A stretch of DNA of 64,000 nt, from NCBI RefSeq assembly GCF_910596095.1, contig NC_056545.1, positions 2,898,001 through 2,962,000 of the forward strand, read 5' to 3'. The notes beneath the pieces were generated by a model. The model worked only from the letters and a program-made list of their open reading frames with translations, did no database searches and had not been told where the DNA came from. Positions 44,007 to 59,000 of the stretch are shown piece after piece. A program made the translations under genes and the position numbers. Numbering within the stretch: the stretch's first letter is position 1; each line of letters opens with the position of its first letter. The DNA is from Thunnus maccoyii. Lineage: Eukaryota > Chordata > Actinopteri > Scombriformes > Scombridae.

Positions 44007-47000
44007 ATGACGGATTCCAAATATTTCACAACAAACAAAAAAGGTGAGTAGGGAAGGACGTCTTGCTTAACTGATCATCGGTCAGAAGAACCTGATAAAC
44101 ATGTTTATCTGCTTATTGAAGAATGAATTTAACCCTTTAATGTTCTGTTTCCTTTGATTTCTACTGCAAGTAGCTTAAAGTTGTAAAAATATTTTATTCC
44201 ACTCTGTCTAACGGTATATTCAAACCCTGCTGCTGCCAACACTGTGTGATTCCTCTTGCAGGGGAGATCTTTGAGCTGAAGGCAGAACTGAACAATGAGA
44301 AGAAGGAGAAGAGAAAAGAGGCCGTAAAGAAGGTCATTGCTGCCATGACTGTTGGCAAAGATGTCAGGTACAGTAGAAAATTAAAACTCTGACATGAACC
44401 AGGCAGCACCATAAATTGCTGACTTTGGTGTGTCCAGCAAATCAAAACAAGACCAGTGAGTTAGTCTTAAAGACAATGAGAATAGTAACAGGGTTTACAC
44501 TCTTGAATCCAGACTCTTCATAAGATAGTGTCAGGTGCGTGAGGCCAAAATCAACAGTCCCCTAACATGATGGGATAACTTTTGTACATGAAATTAATAG
44601 ATTTTTAGGCATCTTAAGAACCTCTTGAACTTTTTTGTCAGTGTGCAGGCAATCTTTTAATGAAATGGCACTTAAGATGAGGAGAAAATGGTAGTATTTT
44701 AGTTAGTATTATTGAACAAAAAAATCTGGTCCACACATCTTGAACCTTTTATCACAAAAAAATGGTTCAGATTTACAGGCAGAAGGCCAAGTGGCCTCGC
44801 CCTCATTGAGCCATTTTCCCACTGCAGGGACTTAACTAAACATAATTCAACATTATGATAGGATCTTCTTTTGTTTCCACTGCTCTCTGCCAGCTTTCAG
44901 GACGAGTTCCTGTAACTATATTTCAGCACTGCTCAGAAAGTGATACTTACTAGTGGTGCAGTCGATTGTGATTGGTCAAGCAGATTAGTTGTCACATCAT
45001 ATCAAGGACAACTACACAAAACCTACTAGCCTCCTAATTACAGAGGGTTAAATGATATACAACCACACTGTTAAAATCAGAAGTTACCTTTTTAACCTGG
45101 TTAAACTCCAGTTTCTTCTCATTAAAAACTTAAACACCATTGATTGATACACAGTAGGAATGTAAGAAATAGGGAGGAAACAGTTTGTGGAGCTCTGTTC
45201 ACTTTTACACATTGAAGCCTCGTACTGTAAACTCTAACAGAGTCCTCGTGCTTTGCTGTCAGTTCTTTGTTCCCAGATGTGGTCAACTGCATGCAGACTG
45301 ACAACCTGGAGCTGAAGAAGTTGGTGTATCTCTACTTAATGAACTACGCCAAGAGCCAGCCTGACATGGCCATCATGGCCGTCAACAGCTTTGTCAAGGC
45401 AAGAACCTAAATGAACTCGATTTGTCTTTTCAACCACCAGGTATTTTAAACTGTGGCTACATCCGTTCTAGGGAGGATAAAACTGAAAATGCTGTTTATT
45501 GTTTTCTCTGTCCACACTCAAATGAGAAAGCAGCCTTTTTGTGTGGAATTCTGGAGAGCGTTTTAATGAAATCTAATCTGACTAAAACCACAATTGCCTT
45601 TCTCGTCCTGTCCTCCAGGACTGTGAGGACCCCAACCCTCTGATCCGGGCTCTGGCCGTCCGCACCATGGGCTGCATCCGAGTGGACAAGATCACTGAGT
45701 ACCTATGTGAGCCGCTGAGGAAATGCTTGAAGGATGAGGACCCATACGTGAGGAAGACGGCCGCTGTGTGTGTGGCTAAACTTCATGACATCAATGCCCA
45801 GATGGTGGAGGATCAGGGATTCCTGGACTCCCTGAGAGACCTCATTGCTGACTCAAATCCCATGGTAGGTGTCAAGCTGATGATGGAAAGATACTTTCAA
45901 CCTGGAGCCTTTTTTGTTAGGTTGTCATTTCATGCCAAGACAATCATGGAAACAGCTTCTGATAAATATTTTGGCCTTTATATCTGTTTTCTGTTCTTCA
46001 GTATAACCCAGTGGAATAAAGGTTTACTCAAACAGGTGAATTTAGGTATTTCCTGGATTAGGTTGTGTTTAGGTGAGGCTTAATGTTAGCTGTTTTGTCT
46101 TGTGATCTAGTTATTAGATGATAGAACAAAGAGTAGTAGTGTGTCAATTGTGAAATGACTGCTCTTTGAGTTTTGTTGTTTTGTTGCATAATAGCTGCAG
46201 AGTTATCCTTTAACGTCTCATTCGTGTCCTTTAGGTCGTGGCCAATGCAGTTGCTGCTTTGTCTGAGATCAGCGAGTCTCACCCCAACAGCAACCTGCTG
46301 GACCTCAATCCCCAGAACATCAACAAGCTGTTGACGGCCCTCAATGAGTGCACAGAGTGGGGACAGATCTTCATCCTGGACTGCTTGTCCAACTACAACC
46401 CCAAAGATGAGCGTGAGGCCCAAAGGTAACAAACTCTCAGACTGAAGTATGGAGTGTAGGGTTGTGCTGACTGACCATCATACCAATTATTGATGATTGA
46501 AGAGACTATCGCTGACTCTCCTGGCAATTTTAAGAGAATTGATGAAACTGTATTTTATTTGTTTTATTTGAGCAGTAGGGAGAATGTATTTATGAATACA
46601 GTAAAAAGATCAGTCGACTGTGGTAATCTTCCTACATATGTGTTTTACATTTAGAACTAGAGTATATAAAAACATGAACATTTGACTCCTCCTGCACCAG
46701 CTGCCATCAGCTCTCTCTGCTCTTTACTCTTACTTTTACTGTAGTCATGTTTTGGGAAGGTTACAGCTAACTTGGCTGTGATATCAATCAGCGTGAGGCA
46801 TTCTGCACATTGATTTAGTTTAGTGTAATTAACTGATGGAGACATGATCAGATATGAGCACTCAGTCTTTTCTCCTGACAAAAGCTTCTCTCTGTTCACT
46901 GTAAACATCTGATCATAAATGATTAAACATCTAATATCTGAGATAATGCTCAGCTATTAATAATGTCCTGGTGTGGACTTTGTCACCTGAATCCCAGAGA

Positions 47001-50000
47001 CAGATATCACAGAACCTGGACATATAAAACCAATATTACATACTTGGCTAGATGCCACTAGAGGTATTGAGAAAATATGTTTGTTTGGTTGTTTGGGGTA
47101 ATTTAGTTAATTTGTGATACTAAATAAGAATGATTAAAAGATAAAGCTGTGTAAGAGCAGATATAAGCCCAACACTATCACTACACTGTGACACTCAAAC
47201 TTGATTCAGATTTTTTTTTTAACTCACTTTCATCTTTCCTTCCTTCCTTTTCAAAGCATCTGTGAGCGTGTCACTCCCCGTCTGTCTCACGCCAACTCCG
47301 CAGTGGTTCTGTCAGCTGTCAAGGTACTGATGAAGTTCTTGGAGCTGCTGCCCAAGGACTCTGACTACTACAACACCTTGCTGAAGAAGTTATCCCCACC
47401 GCTGGTCACCTTGCTCTCCGGAGAGCCTGAGGTCCAGTACGTGGCTCTGAGGAACATTAACCTCATCGTCCAGAAAAGGTGTGTAATCACAAAATGCAGA
47501 AGCTGGTTTGTATTTATAGCTGCAGATGGCCTCATGTTGCTACTACCATCATACGCTTTATCACTATTAGACCTCCCTTCTTTATTTCCTCCAGAAGATA
47601 AGTAAGTTTGAATAAGATAATGTAGGAATACATACCATTTTTTTGTGAAAAAAAAATACTGTAAATAAATAAAAGCAGGGTAACCTACAAAAATATTATC
47701 ACATTTTAGACGGTTACCTACCAGGAAATAAAATACAGTAAAGAAGACAAGCTATAGCTGTTTCTAATTACTTTGTTACCATCTTAAAGAAGTCATTAAC
47801 TATTGGATTCAGCTGTTTGGGGATTTCCTGAGCTTACAGCTGAATAATAGCTTTGCTTATTGATATTGTTCATTTTCTGTCAAGCCCTTCGAAGCTGTTG
47901 GTTTTAGGATCATCAAAAGATTTTCTGTGACTGTTAGCATGTTTCAGACTTTTGTTTTGCGTTTACCACGTGCTAACACGGTGTTCTTGGACACAGAATG
48001 TTTTGGGCAAATTCATTTAGATAGTACATTTCATACAAAAAGATGCAATACAATGTGCTTCTCAAAAAATGAGAGAAAAACCTAAAAAGACAGATGCAAG
48101 AAATAGGAACATTTAAAACAAAACAGGATTTAAAAAAAGACAAATCAAAGAAAGGTTTAAAAATGAATAAAATTAATATTAAATAAGGACTGACTGACTC
48201 CTGCAGACATCCAGGTAAAACATTGCTAGCCGAGCAACATAAGGGATACAAGTGACCTATTATAACACTCTCTTACAGTAGGAGCCTTTTATCTAGCGAT
48301 CTAAAAGAAACATCTACTGTCTACGGAATATTATGTAAATGTCTAGTCCTTGAATAGATTATGTCTTATTTTTAAAAAAATCATGCTTCTCCCTGTTAAG
48401 TACAACCAAATGTCCTCTGTGACTTGTTTCTTCTGGATCAGGTCTTCCCACAGTCTAACGTGTAATGTGTTCATGTGTGCAGGCCCGAGATCCTGAAGCA
48501 GGAGATCAAGGTGTTCTTTGTCAAGTACAACGACCCTATCTATGTGAAACTGGAGAAATTGGACATCATGATCCGCTTGGCCTCTCAGGCCAACATCGCT
48601 CAGGTACATGAAACACAACATCATGGGACCTTTTGTGTAGAAGATAATTATGCTACATAGATGTATGCTCTAACAATGAACAATTAGGGTTTACAGTAAC
48701 AAATGTACAAGGTATTTGGTTAGAGGGTTTAGTTTGCATGTGATGTGAAACATGTGATTGTGCTTTTTCTTGTATATACACCACTACATATACTCCATTC
48801 AAATGAAGTAGATGGATTAATAGATTTTTATTGTTTAAATCTTGCTGTCCATTGTTATTAGAAGGTTGAGCAAAAACCTGTAATTTTGTTAAATGGGTCA
48901 AACTGGAACTAAATCAATAAATTTGTAACTAAACCAGCTGTTGAATATCAGTGTGTGGTGTTGTATTTGGTACACATACAGTGTATTTCACTGGTGTTTT
49001 CTGTCTTTCTTGCAGGTGCTGGCTGAACTCAAGGAATACGCCACAGAGGTGGATGTTGATTTTGTGCGCAAGGCTGTACGAGCCATCGGACGCTGTGCCA
49101 TCAAAGTGGAGGTAAGAAATGATCGCCACTGATCTCGACACTGAAAACTTATGATGTGAATCGCAGCACAAGAATCTAATTCGCTTCAGTTTTTGTCACA
49201 AGAGCGCTGTGATAGTAGAAATATCATAACAACTCATTCACTCATGTTCCCGAGTAAATCTCTGTACAGAAAGAGTTCACAAAATGTATCCGTCATATCC
49301 CTGTGTGGTTATTTAACAGTTGATTCTACTTGTCATTTGGTCCTGCATCTGTATGAAAAACAAAAGTTATGGCTTCAAAGCTACAATCACTGATTCACTT
49401 TCACTTTGTTGTCGTGTACTTTCTTGCTGCAACGCAGGAGAAATTATAGAAATGTTTCTCACAGAAACATATAAGTATGGACATTAGGCAGAGGCAGAGT
49501 AGGAGAGATCAACACAATTCAGTTTGCTAATATGGGAATTGTTTCTGCAAAAGAAAAAAAATCTCTACGTTTTTAAAGTGAACAATAAAACGTCAGGTAC
49601 ATTATATATGTGAATATGTGATGTTCTGGTTGGAGATGCTCCAGTTGTCCATACCCTTCTATTGAGAGATGTTGATCAGGTTTGTCAGGTCTCTTCTGTC
49701 CTGGTTGATGATGTAGGTAAAAAAAAAAAACACTCTGAAGACTAGATGCTCTGTCAAGTTTAAAATCCACATTTAATCTGCTCTAGCTTGGCTTCGTTTT
49801 GACCCTTTGCAGTCTGTGTACATCCATGCTATCAAGAAAATCACAGTCTGTTAGTTGATGTCCCGTCTGTTTGGCTCCCTGTTGACATTCAGTCTGCTTC
49901 CTCGCCAACAAACAAATTTAAATGATATATGAGGACTGTTTTTTCCCCCAAGTGATGATGTCATGGTGTCTCTGTACTGTTCCTCTCTAGCAATCAGCTG

Positions 50001-53000
50001 AGCGCTGTGTCAGCACCCTGCTGGACCTGATCCAGACCAAGGTCAACTATGTGGTTCAGGAGGCTATTGTGGTCATCAGGGACATCTTCCGCAAGTACCC
50101 CAACAAGTATGTTTCCCACTGAACAATTAACCAGTCCGTAACATCAACTTTGTTAGTTTACGTAGTCCGCCCAGATTTGTGACCAGTGTTGCATGCTGGG
50201 TAACTGTCAGTGCAGTCTGATTCACAAGGTTTTTATGCCTCCGCACCGGCAACAGCTGTGGCCGGAGGCATTATGCTTTTGTGTTATCTGTCCGTCCATC
50301 CATCCCAATCTCATGAACTTGATATCTCAGGAACACCTGGAGGGAATTTCTTCAAATTTGGCACAAACGTTCACTTGGACTCAACGATGAACTGATTAGA
50401 TTTTGTTGGTCAAAGGTCAAAGGTCACTGTGATCTCACAAAATACATTTTTTGGTCATAACTCAAGAATTCATACGCTAATTATGACAAAGTTTCACACA
50501 AATGTCCAATATGATAAAATGATGAAGTGATGACATTTTATATCCAAAAGGTCAAAGGTGAACTTCATTGTGACATCATAATATTCTGCTAATTTTTTGG
50601 CTATTATTCAACACCATAACTCCGTAACGAAAGGGGAGATTGTGACCATATTTCACATTTGGTCAGATAGATCTTCTGTGTTGCCTGGTTGAAGATGTGT
50701 GTGAAGCGTCCACGTTTTAGCATTTGTAGCTTCTTTGCAGCAACATCCATATCTGACGCATCGTCTACTCAGAATCAGCTTCACGTCCATCTTTCATTTA
50801 GTATACATTGTACATTGAGGCTATAAGCTGATATCGGTATTCTCCAGGTATGAAAGCATCATCGCCACACTTTGTGAGAATCTGGACTCTCTGGACGAGC
50901 CTGATGCGCGTGCCGCCATGATCTGGATTGTTGGCGAGTATGCTGAGAGGATCGACAATGCTGATGAGTTGCTGGAAAGCTTCCTCGAGGGCTTCCATGA
51001 TGAAAGCACTCAGGTGGGTTCATCAAAAAATTAACAAAAATTAACTGATTTGCATTTAAATCATATTCATTGTAACTCTGCTTTGAAAATTAAGTTCCAA
51101 AGGGCTCATTTTATAGCAGAGTAACATGTTTTAATCAGATTATAAGAAATGATATTGGATAGTAATTCAGCCCAGCTGAGTTTGGACAGTTTACTTGATA
51201 TAATACATTTCTTACAGGAACCTCCTTGAGTTGTATTTAAAGGATAAACACTCTTTATGCAACTTTTTGGAGCTTACAGTTCCATCAGTTATGATAACAT
51301 TGTACTCACCAAATGAATTGTTGATGTCTTCTAGTGGCTACTTCATGTTAGTGTCAGTTGTAGTTGGACTTTGCATGGATTTATTTAAAATATGAGGATG
51401 TGTTGCTCCGTCTAATGATCCCTCTTTCATCCAGCCACTCCGCGCTGTGCTTTACCTGTTTTTAGTCTTTTGTCATGCACAAGTAATTGTAAAAAGCCGA
51501 TTCAAAAACCTGGTTACTTGGTTATACATGGCAGAGAAATGTGCGTTCTTTAGAAGATATTTAACTGGGGAAATCAGGTTTCTCTAATCCCCTTCCTCAA
51601 TGGTTACCAGGTTTCTGGTTTACATGAGAGTCAGCTTTCTCCAGTCAGCTGATTTCTTAACTAAATGTTACTTAAAGTCATGTAAACGCACCGCATCTCT
51701 TTTGTTTTGGAGCGCAGGCCATGTACAATGGATTTTCTGTATGCATTATAATTGTTATTATCGGCTGAGTAGGGGGTTCGCCTCAGCCCTGTTTGCATAC
51801 ACATTTCTGGGCTATCTCCATACTTTTCTTGTTTCAACCTCCCACAGCAAGGATGGGCGGATGGAATTTGGGAAGCATTGTACAAATGACCGTAATACAA
51901 CAGTGTGTGCTTTGATTTACAGGTCCAGCTCACTCTGCTGACTGCCATCGTCAAGCTGTTCCTTAAGAAGCCATCAGAGACTCAGGAGTTGGTGCAGCAG
52001 GTCCTCAGCCTGGCCACTCAGGTGAAAAACACACAGGAGCTGTCAAGTGTAGTTTGTTTTATTCTGCAGAAGTGCAAGTTTACATCATCACTTTCATGAT
52101 TTATTTATTTACTGCTAGACGATGTTTCCTATTTTTCCTGCTCTTACACAGCCCTGTAAATATCTTGGTTTTGTTTTTGCACCTCCTGAGAGGCACAGCG
52201 CTCTGTATCAAAAGTATATTTTCTCCTTTTCAGCTACCATCATGGTAACAGCTAGTCCAACTGTGGTCCTCAAGATCTAAATCCTACACTGAATAAATGC
52301 AATTGAAAGCAAGAAAAATAATTTACAGTACGTGTTCGTTGACCTCTCCTCATCTTCTGCAGGACTCTGACAACCCTGACCTGCGTGACAGGGGCTACAT
52401 CTATTGGCGCCTGCTGTCCACTGACCCAGTGACCGCCAAGGAGGTGGTGTTGTCAGAAAAGCCACTGATCTCAGAGGAGACAGATCTGATTGAGCCCACT
52501 CTGCTGGATGAGCTCATTTGCCACATCGGCTCCCTGGCCTCTGTCTATCACAAACCCCCCAGCGCCTTTGTGGAGGGCAGCCATGGAATCCACCGGAAAC
52601 ACCTTCCTGTCCAGCACAGCAGGTCAGACACAAAAGCACTATTCACATAATGACAATATGCCTTGCATAGTATTTACTTAACATTTTAACCTTTGCCACC
52701 CACTGTTCTGCCTGCAGAACACCAGCACTGTGTAGAACTTTCACTGGCTCTACTACGCATGAACGTATATTGATAGATTAGATTTGTGTATTTTCTGTTA
52801 TTGTAGTAATTTTCAAAAAGAATGCATAAAAAATATCCAGGCATCATGCATGACAGATAAAAATAACTAAATCCTCAAAATTCAGAGTCCCCCTACTTTC
52901 AAAAAAATCTGGCAGTCCAATAATGTAATAAATCCTGTAAAACTGTCTAATAATCAAAAAATTGCCGATTTGTTTTAATTTATAGTATAGGTTCGCATTT

Positions 53001-56000
53001 TTTCAAGTCTATCTTTAAACAATAGTAGCCCATGTGAATAATGAAACAGGACTTGCTTTCTGTTCCATATCTCTTTTTTTTACAGCTTAATAATCAAACA
53101 TACAGCAGCTGAATCTGAACAAAGAATTAAAGGCTTTACAGACTAGTGCAGATGTTTTTAAAAGCTTCCTAATTATCCAGTGTGCTATATATAGTAGTGT
53201 TTTTTTGCATAGCATTGAGCTTGAATGAAGTTATCTGTCTGTTTACACTTGGTAAAATACTGTATGTCATTCATGTGAAACAGAGAAGACGCAACAAAAT
53301 ACACTATATGTGCCTGAATAAACCACTAGTGTAGACCTCTGGCTCTTGAGCAACACTCTGTGGCCTAACAGGATGTGGTGTAATATAACATGTGTCATCA
53401 ATTTATGAACTGATAACACAAATTCAATCCTATAATATATGAAGACACAGAGCACTCCAGTCCATATTTCATAGTGCATTTTAGGCTCCACCAACTGTCT
53501 AGGAGAATCAGACATTACCCGACACCCTGGAGATGTTTCCTCATGTCTCACTGACTTCTAGTAGAGGAGAAATATTTTGTGTGTGCTGCTTATGAACAGT
53601 AAATCGGGGATTGAAGGTTTCATTTTGTCAGTGAATGTCAGTGAACTTCTGTCAACCAAATACATGTTTAATAATGAGAAATCATAATTAACAGTTATCC
53701 CTCGATCCCTGAACTGAACTCACATTTCTCCGTTTTGCCTCTTCAGGTTAGGCTAACCTATTGTTGCTAACTTTGGAGCTAACCCCATTCGCTTTTTCAG
53801 CACGTGGGGAAACAACAGATGTGACTTTTTAGCATTTATTAACTGACACACTGTAGTATATACTGTACATTTATTGCCAGACTGACAACTTACCGCTAAC
53901 CTTTTCCTCTGCTCCGCTCCTATCCACCGTCACTTTCTTGCCACTCTTTCCCGCTCGCTACGCAAACATACTGAGCACTGCCCTATTCCTAAATTCCTAA
54001 ATATTTAGCGTTATTTTTGGCATTAAAAAATATCTTTTGGCCTGGCAGGGGTTCGTTGATATTATTACAGAAGAAACGCTGATTCAGTAAACATTCAGTA
54101 CGTTGAGTACAGTTAGACCCAGCAGTCTCCGTTAGGTTGGGCGAGTTCAAAGTTGTGAAAACAACGGAGGTGTTTTGAATACACCCCCGTTGTTTTCACA
54201 GGTAATTTGTTAGTCTGTCCCTCCCGCTGCAGGAAATAATGGATTAATCCTGGAAAGCTGTTGATGTAGCACCTTTCTCCTTATGAAAGTAACACGGAGA
54301 TTATTCGACCAATGAAAATTTAGTCGGACGAGAGCATATCGACCAACTAATCAACCAGTCGACCAGCAGACTACAGCCCTAAAGTGTTCTGTTGGTAATG
54401 AATTTTTTCAAATACCTGTCCCTTACCAGTACTACTGTTTTCTCCGATGACAGCATTGATACTGGTGAGAGCCCAGTGAGCGGTGGGCCAGCAGCCGCCA
54501 TAGATCAGCCACATGTCATCCCAAGCCAGGGAGACCTTCTGGGTGACCTGCTCAACCTGGACCTGGGCCCTCCTGTCAATGTGCCCCAGGTCTCCTCCAT
54601 GCAGATGGGTGCAGTGGACCTTCTGGGAGGGGGCCTGGACAGCTTGGTGAGCTTGTACCCACACACACAAATATATATATATATATATATATACATGATT
54701 CTAGAGATGTGAATAAACTTATGTATATTCTCATTACAAGCACAAATTAGATGAATCACTTGAAGTTTTTAAATTTTGCTGTAGGGTGGAAGCATTGATC
54801 AAGCTCAGTCAGCTTTCTCTGCTTCCTTGTTTTTGTACCAATATGACTGCTTAAATTTGAGTAATGTTTTTTTTTTCGTTCAAAGGACAATAAGTCGATT
54901 ACAGCCACTCACAGCGTAAAATCTTTACAGCTGTAATTAAACACTCCTATCATCTGAGGGCTTACAAGTGATGTTGCAGAATAATTTTGTTTTCCTTCTT
55001 AAAAACAGCAGTTGTAAATCACCACAAACCATTTATTTTAAATCTAAATATTTATTTGTGATACATTTGTAAAGAATTGTTGTTGAATGCTACATACTGA
55101 GTTGGAAAGTCTGAAACTATTACGAGAAGGACTAATGCATTGTTGGTTTTAGTCTTTGTTTGGGATCCATTGAGAATGACCAGAATAACACCAGCCTTAT
55201 CTGTTGAATCTTTACAATGGATCAACCCATTCTTTTTCTCCAATTATTTAATTTAAACTCTGTTTTTACACTATTCTAAAAATAGTTTATGAGCTCTGTT
55301 GATGGTGGGGCTGTTTCAAGGTTATCGCCAGCCAATAGGATTGTTTGATAGCGTGGGAATAAAATATTGTGGTAGCCATTAAAGGAAGAATGAGTGAGCC
55401 GATGCAATCAAGATAAACACTTTGTTACATTTGACGAGTGTTGAATCTGCTCCTCCCTCTGATTCTGAGTAAATTTCTACATTTTTTTTATTAAATTGTG
55501 CCTTTTTGTTAGGTTATAATGTTCAATTTACTTCAAGTTAAACTGCTAAATAATATTTTATATCTTTTTTATGTTGATTCTGTGTAACCAGACACAAAAA
55601 CACTCTGAAAACTGAAAAAGATATCACTAAACATGTTTTTAAAATCCAGAATGAATACATTTTGTACATTAACACATTAATAACCTGCCTTAAACCTAAG
55701 TATGATGCTCTTTCCAACATGGAGCTACATTAAGCTTGCTGTATTTAACTGCTTCTGTTAATGGTCACTTTTCAAATTCTCCAAGCTGCTGGAATATCTG
55801 GACTTCTTGATAATCTTCTTGCAGATTTTTTAAAGTCTTATTTTATTGTCTAACATAACCATTCAGAGTTGCTATTTTCCCAGAAAGTGAGGGCTCCTCT
55901 TGATGGGTTGCGGTTGCTAAGAAAGTCTCTGTCTCTGTCTTTGTTTGTGTGTTTGGTTTGTCTGTGATGTTTGGATGCTGTCTTTGGGGGCCTCTCCTCT

Positions 56001-59000
56001 CTCCTGTAGCTGGGGGGAGACCTGGGCGGAGGTGTTGGGGGAAGTCCAGCAGTAAGTCAAGCCCCTCTGTTTGGCAGTCTGCATGCTGCATGCTTCCAGA
56101 ATTTAACCTACCACACTCTCAAACTAGTTCTTCAAAAGTTTTTAAACCTGGCTTCTCTGTTTCACTCTCTTATAACTTCAGTTAGAAGACGACACGGATG
56201 TTTTGCATGTTTTAGCCCATTTTCACGACCTGGAAACACCATCTAACTGGATGAACACAGGGTTCACTCGGCTGTTATTGGTCTCTCCTCCAATTTTTTT
56301 ATCTGGAAGAACAAGGTGTTCTGGAAATTTTAAATTTCACCTACGTTATTCACCAAACTGCATTTCTAAAGTATTTTGCAGAGACAAATGAGCAATGAGA
56401 TTCTTATTTAAAATGTTCAGGCATTTAGAGTGGTGGCAAGTCCAGTAAAGGGTTGAGCAATATGAAGATATACTGTGAGACTATATAAATTTGGCAACAT
56501 ACCATTTATACAGTGGTAACTATCCTTTTAATTTCACTGTATTCGCATCATCATAGTGTTGTAATTAATGGGTTAAAACATGCAAAACCAAACTCACCTC
56601 ACATTTGATCTTTTTTTCTCTGTCATAAGGGCTTTGGCTTTTTTACATAACATCAATTGGTTGAAATTTATTTGTTTTCCCTCATAATCACTGAAGAGTT
56701 TTAATTGTTTTCTGTTACACAAGAAGAACATTTGGCATGACTTTCTTGTGCGATTACTTTTCTAGCTTCATAGCACCTTGTCAGTGATGTTTATTGAAAT
56801 TATGGTAACTTAAATTATGTGTGTTTGTGTGTGTTTTCTGTTGTGATTGCCGTAGGTTGGACAGAATTTCATCCCTTCATCTGTCCCCAGTACTTTCGCT
56901 CCGTCACCAACACCTGCACCTCCAGCTGTCAGCAGTGGCCTCAACGACTTGTTTGAGCTTTCCACAGGCATGGCCATCACCACTGGAGGCTACGTAGCTC
57001 CAAAAGCAGTGAGTTCACACGACTTCAGCCTCGGAAGTCCTGGCAGAATTCACCTGAATAATGGAGAACATGTGTTCAGTCTGTACTAGATGTATCGCTC
57101 ACAGTAAAGGCAGTAGTGAAAGCTTTGTGCTGGGTTAGGGTTAGAGAAAAAGTTACAAAACAACAGAAGCAGGAATGTCTCACAAATCCTTAGACTGTGT
57201 CAGTAGGGTTACAAGAGTTTTAAAACACATGCAGAGAAGGTTCGGATTTTCCTTTTGTGTAATCGCATCACACACGATGCAGTATTATGATTAGGGGAAG
57301 CTGTACTTTCTCACACATACGTGCTAGTTCTTCTCTTACCACCATAACCCTAACTGTTACAAAGGGTCAGCTCCCTGTAACCTGTTGTCCCACCTAGAAT
57401 AATAAAAAGCTGATCACTGAGGCTCACTCGCTGCTTTTAATGGTTTGTCTTACTGTATATTTTTCCAAAAATCCAAATTATTTCAGACTAATTACTAAAC
57501 TGTCATTTTAAAATTATTTTACTTGTTTTTAAAGCCCAATGTGGTTTCTAGCACCTTCATACCTCTCAGATTGTTTGTCAGAATATGTTCCAAACCGTTA
57601 GCTTAGGTCGCTTAACGCTGGCTTGTTAAATGTGCCACAAACAAAATGCAAAAAGTTATGGTGAGGCAGCGATCTGGCACAAACTCCAACCACATTTAGA
57701 CAAGCATCCTCTGTTGATATTTTCAAGAAGCAGCTCAAAACTTATTTTTATGGTCTTGCTTTTAATTAACTCAACCTTTTTATTTGCCTTTTACTGTTAT
57801 CAGCTTATTTACTACCTGTTTTATCTTTTATCCTCTTACCTCTTTTTATCACTGTAGTTTTTTATTGTTTATTGTGTTTATCGTTCTCCTTTCTTTTAAT
57901 ATTATAAAATATCTTTTTTTTTGCCTGCTTGCTTGTTTTTACCTCTTCCTGTAAAGCACTTTGAGCTGCATTTTATGTTATGAAAGGTGCTATATAAATA
58001 AAGTATATTATTATATTATTTTTATATTAGATTTTGACTGCTGCATAACTTCACAGTAAAGCTGTGGGCCATTCACAAAGTCAGTCACACTGTGTTAAAT
58101 ACACATTTGCTTTGAAGGTCTATCGGATGCTGTAAAAGAGTTTAAACTATGGAAAGATTACAGCAACAATTTATTTTCCGCAGTTATGTTAATTCAAGGT
58201 TAAAATATGCCATCGACATTACTAAGTAATCTACCAGGGATGTATACCTGCTGGATGTTTTCTGTTGCAGCCAGTTGAGCCAGATTCAGTTTTTTGGGGG
58301 GGTGTGATGCCTTTTTTGCACCCTTTGTTGCGACCACAGAGAGTCTCATTGAAATGAATGAGAGGGCAGTATTCTTACACGCAGCACTAATGTCGATCAG
58401 AATACAAACTAAACATTGACTTGCTGCTGGCGAGGCAGCGAGTACCTACCGACCAGGTCAATGGTGAAATTGCTTTTGCAGAAATGTGAGATCCCTCATG
58501 ATTCAGAAGTGTACATATACAAGTTTTAAAAGTATACAAAAAATCTATAGAATTGATTTCACTGGTGCTTTTTTTTTCCAGGTGTGGCTGCCTGCAGTGA
58601 AAGCCAAGGGACTGGAGATCTCTGGAACCTTCTCTCGCCGCCAGGGCCACATGTACATGGACATGAGCTTCACCAATAAGGCCCTGCAGCACATGACCGA
58701 CTTCGCTATCCAGTTCAACAAGAACAGGTCGGTGAGATGACTCGCGGTAGAAATCGTTTTCAACTACTGCATATATTTGGTGACTCGGGTGTTGCTTTGA
58801 TTTCTCCATCTTAACATGCCATGTTGCCTTCTTATTGTGATTAAACTTTGGCTCATTTTAAAGGTTGTAGTCTTTTGCCACAAGTACAAAAGTTAAACTC
58901 TCAACCATTCACTTTATCACATCTGTTTAGGCATATGAACAGACACTCTCTCCTGTTCAGATAATGAAAATATTATTCTCAGCTGGAAAAACATTGAAGG

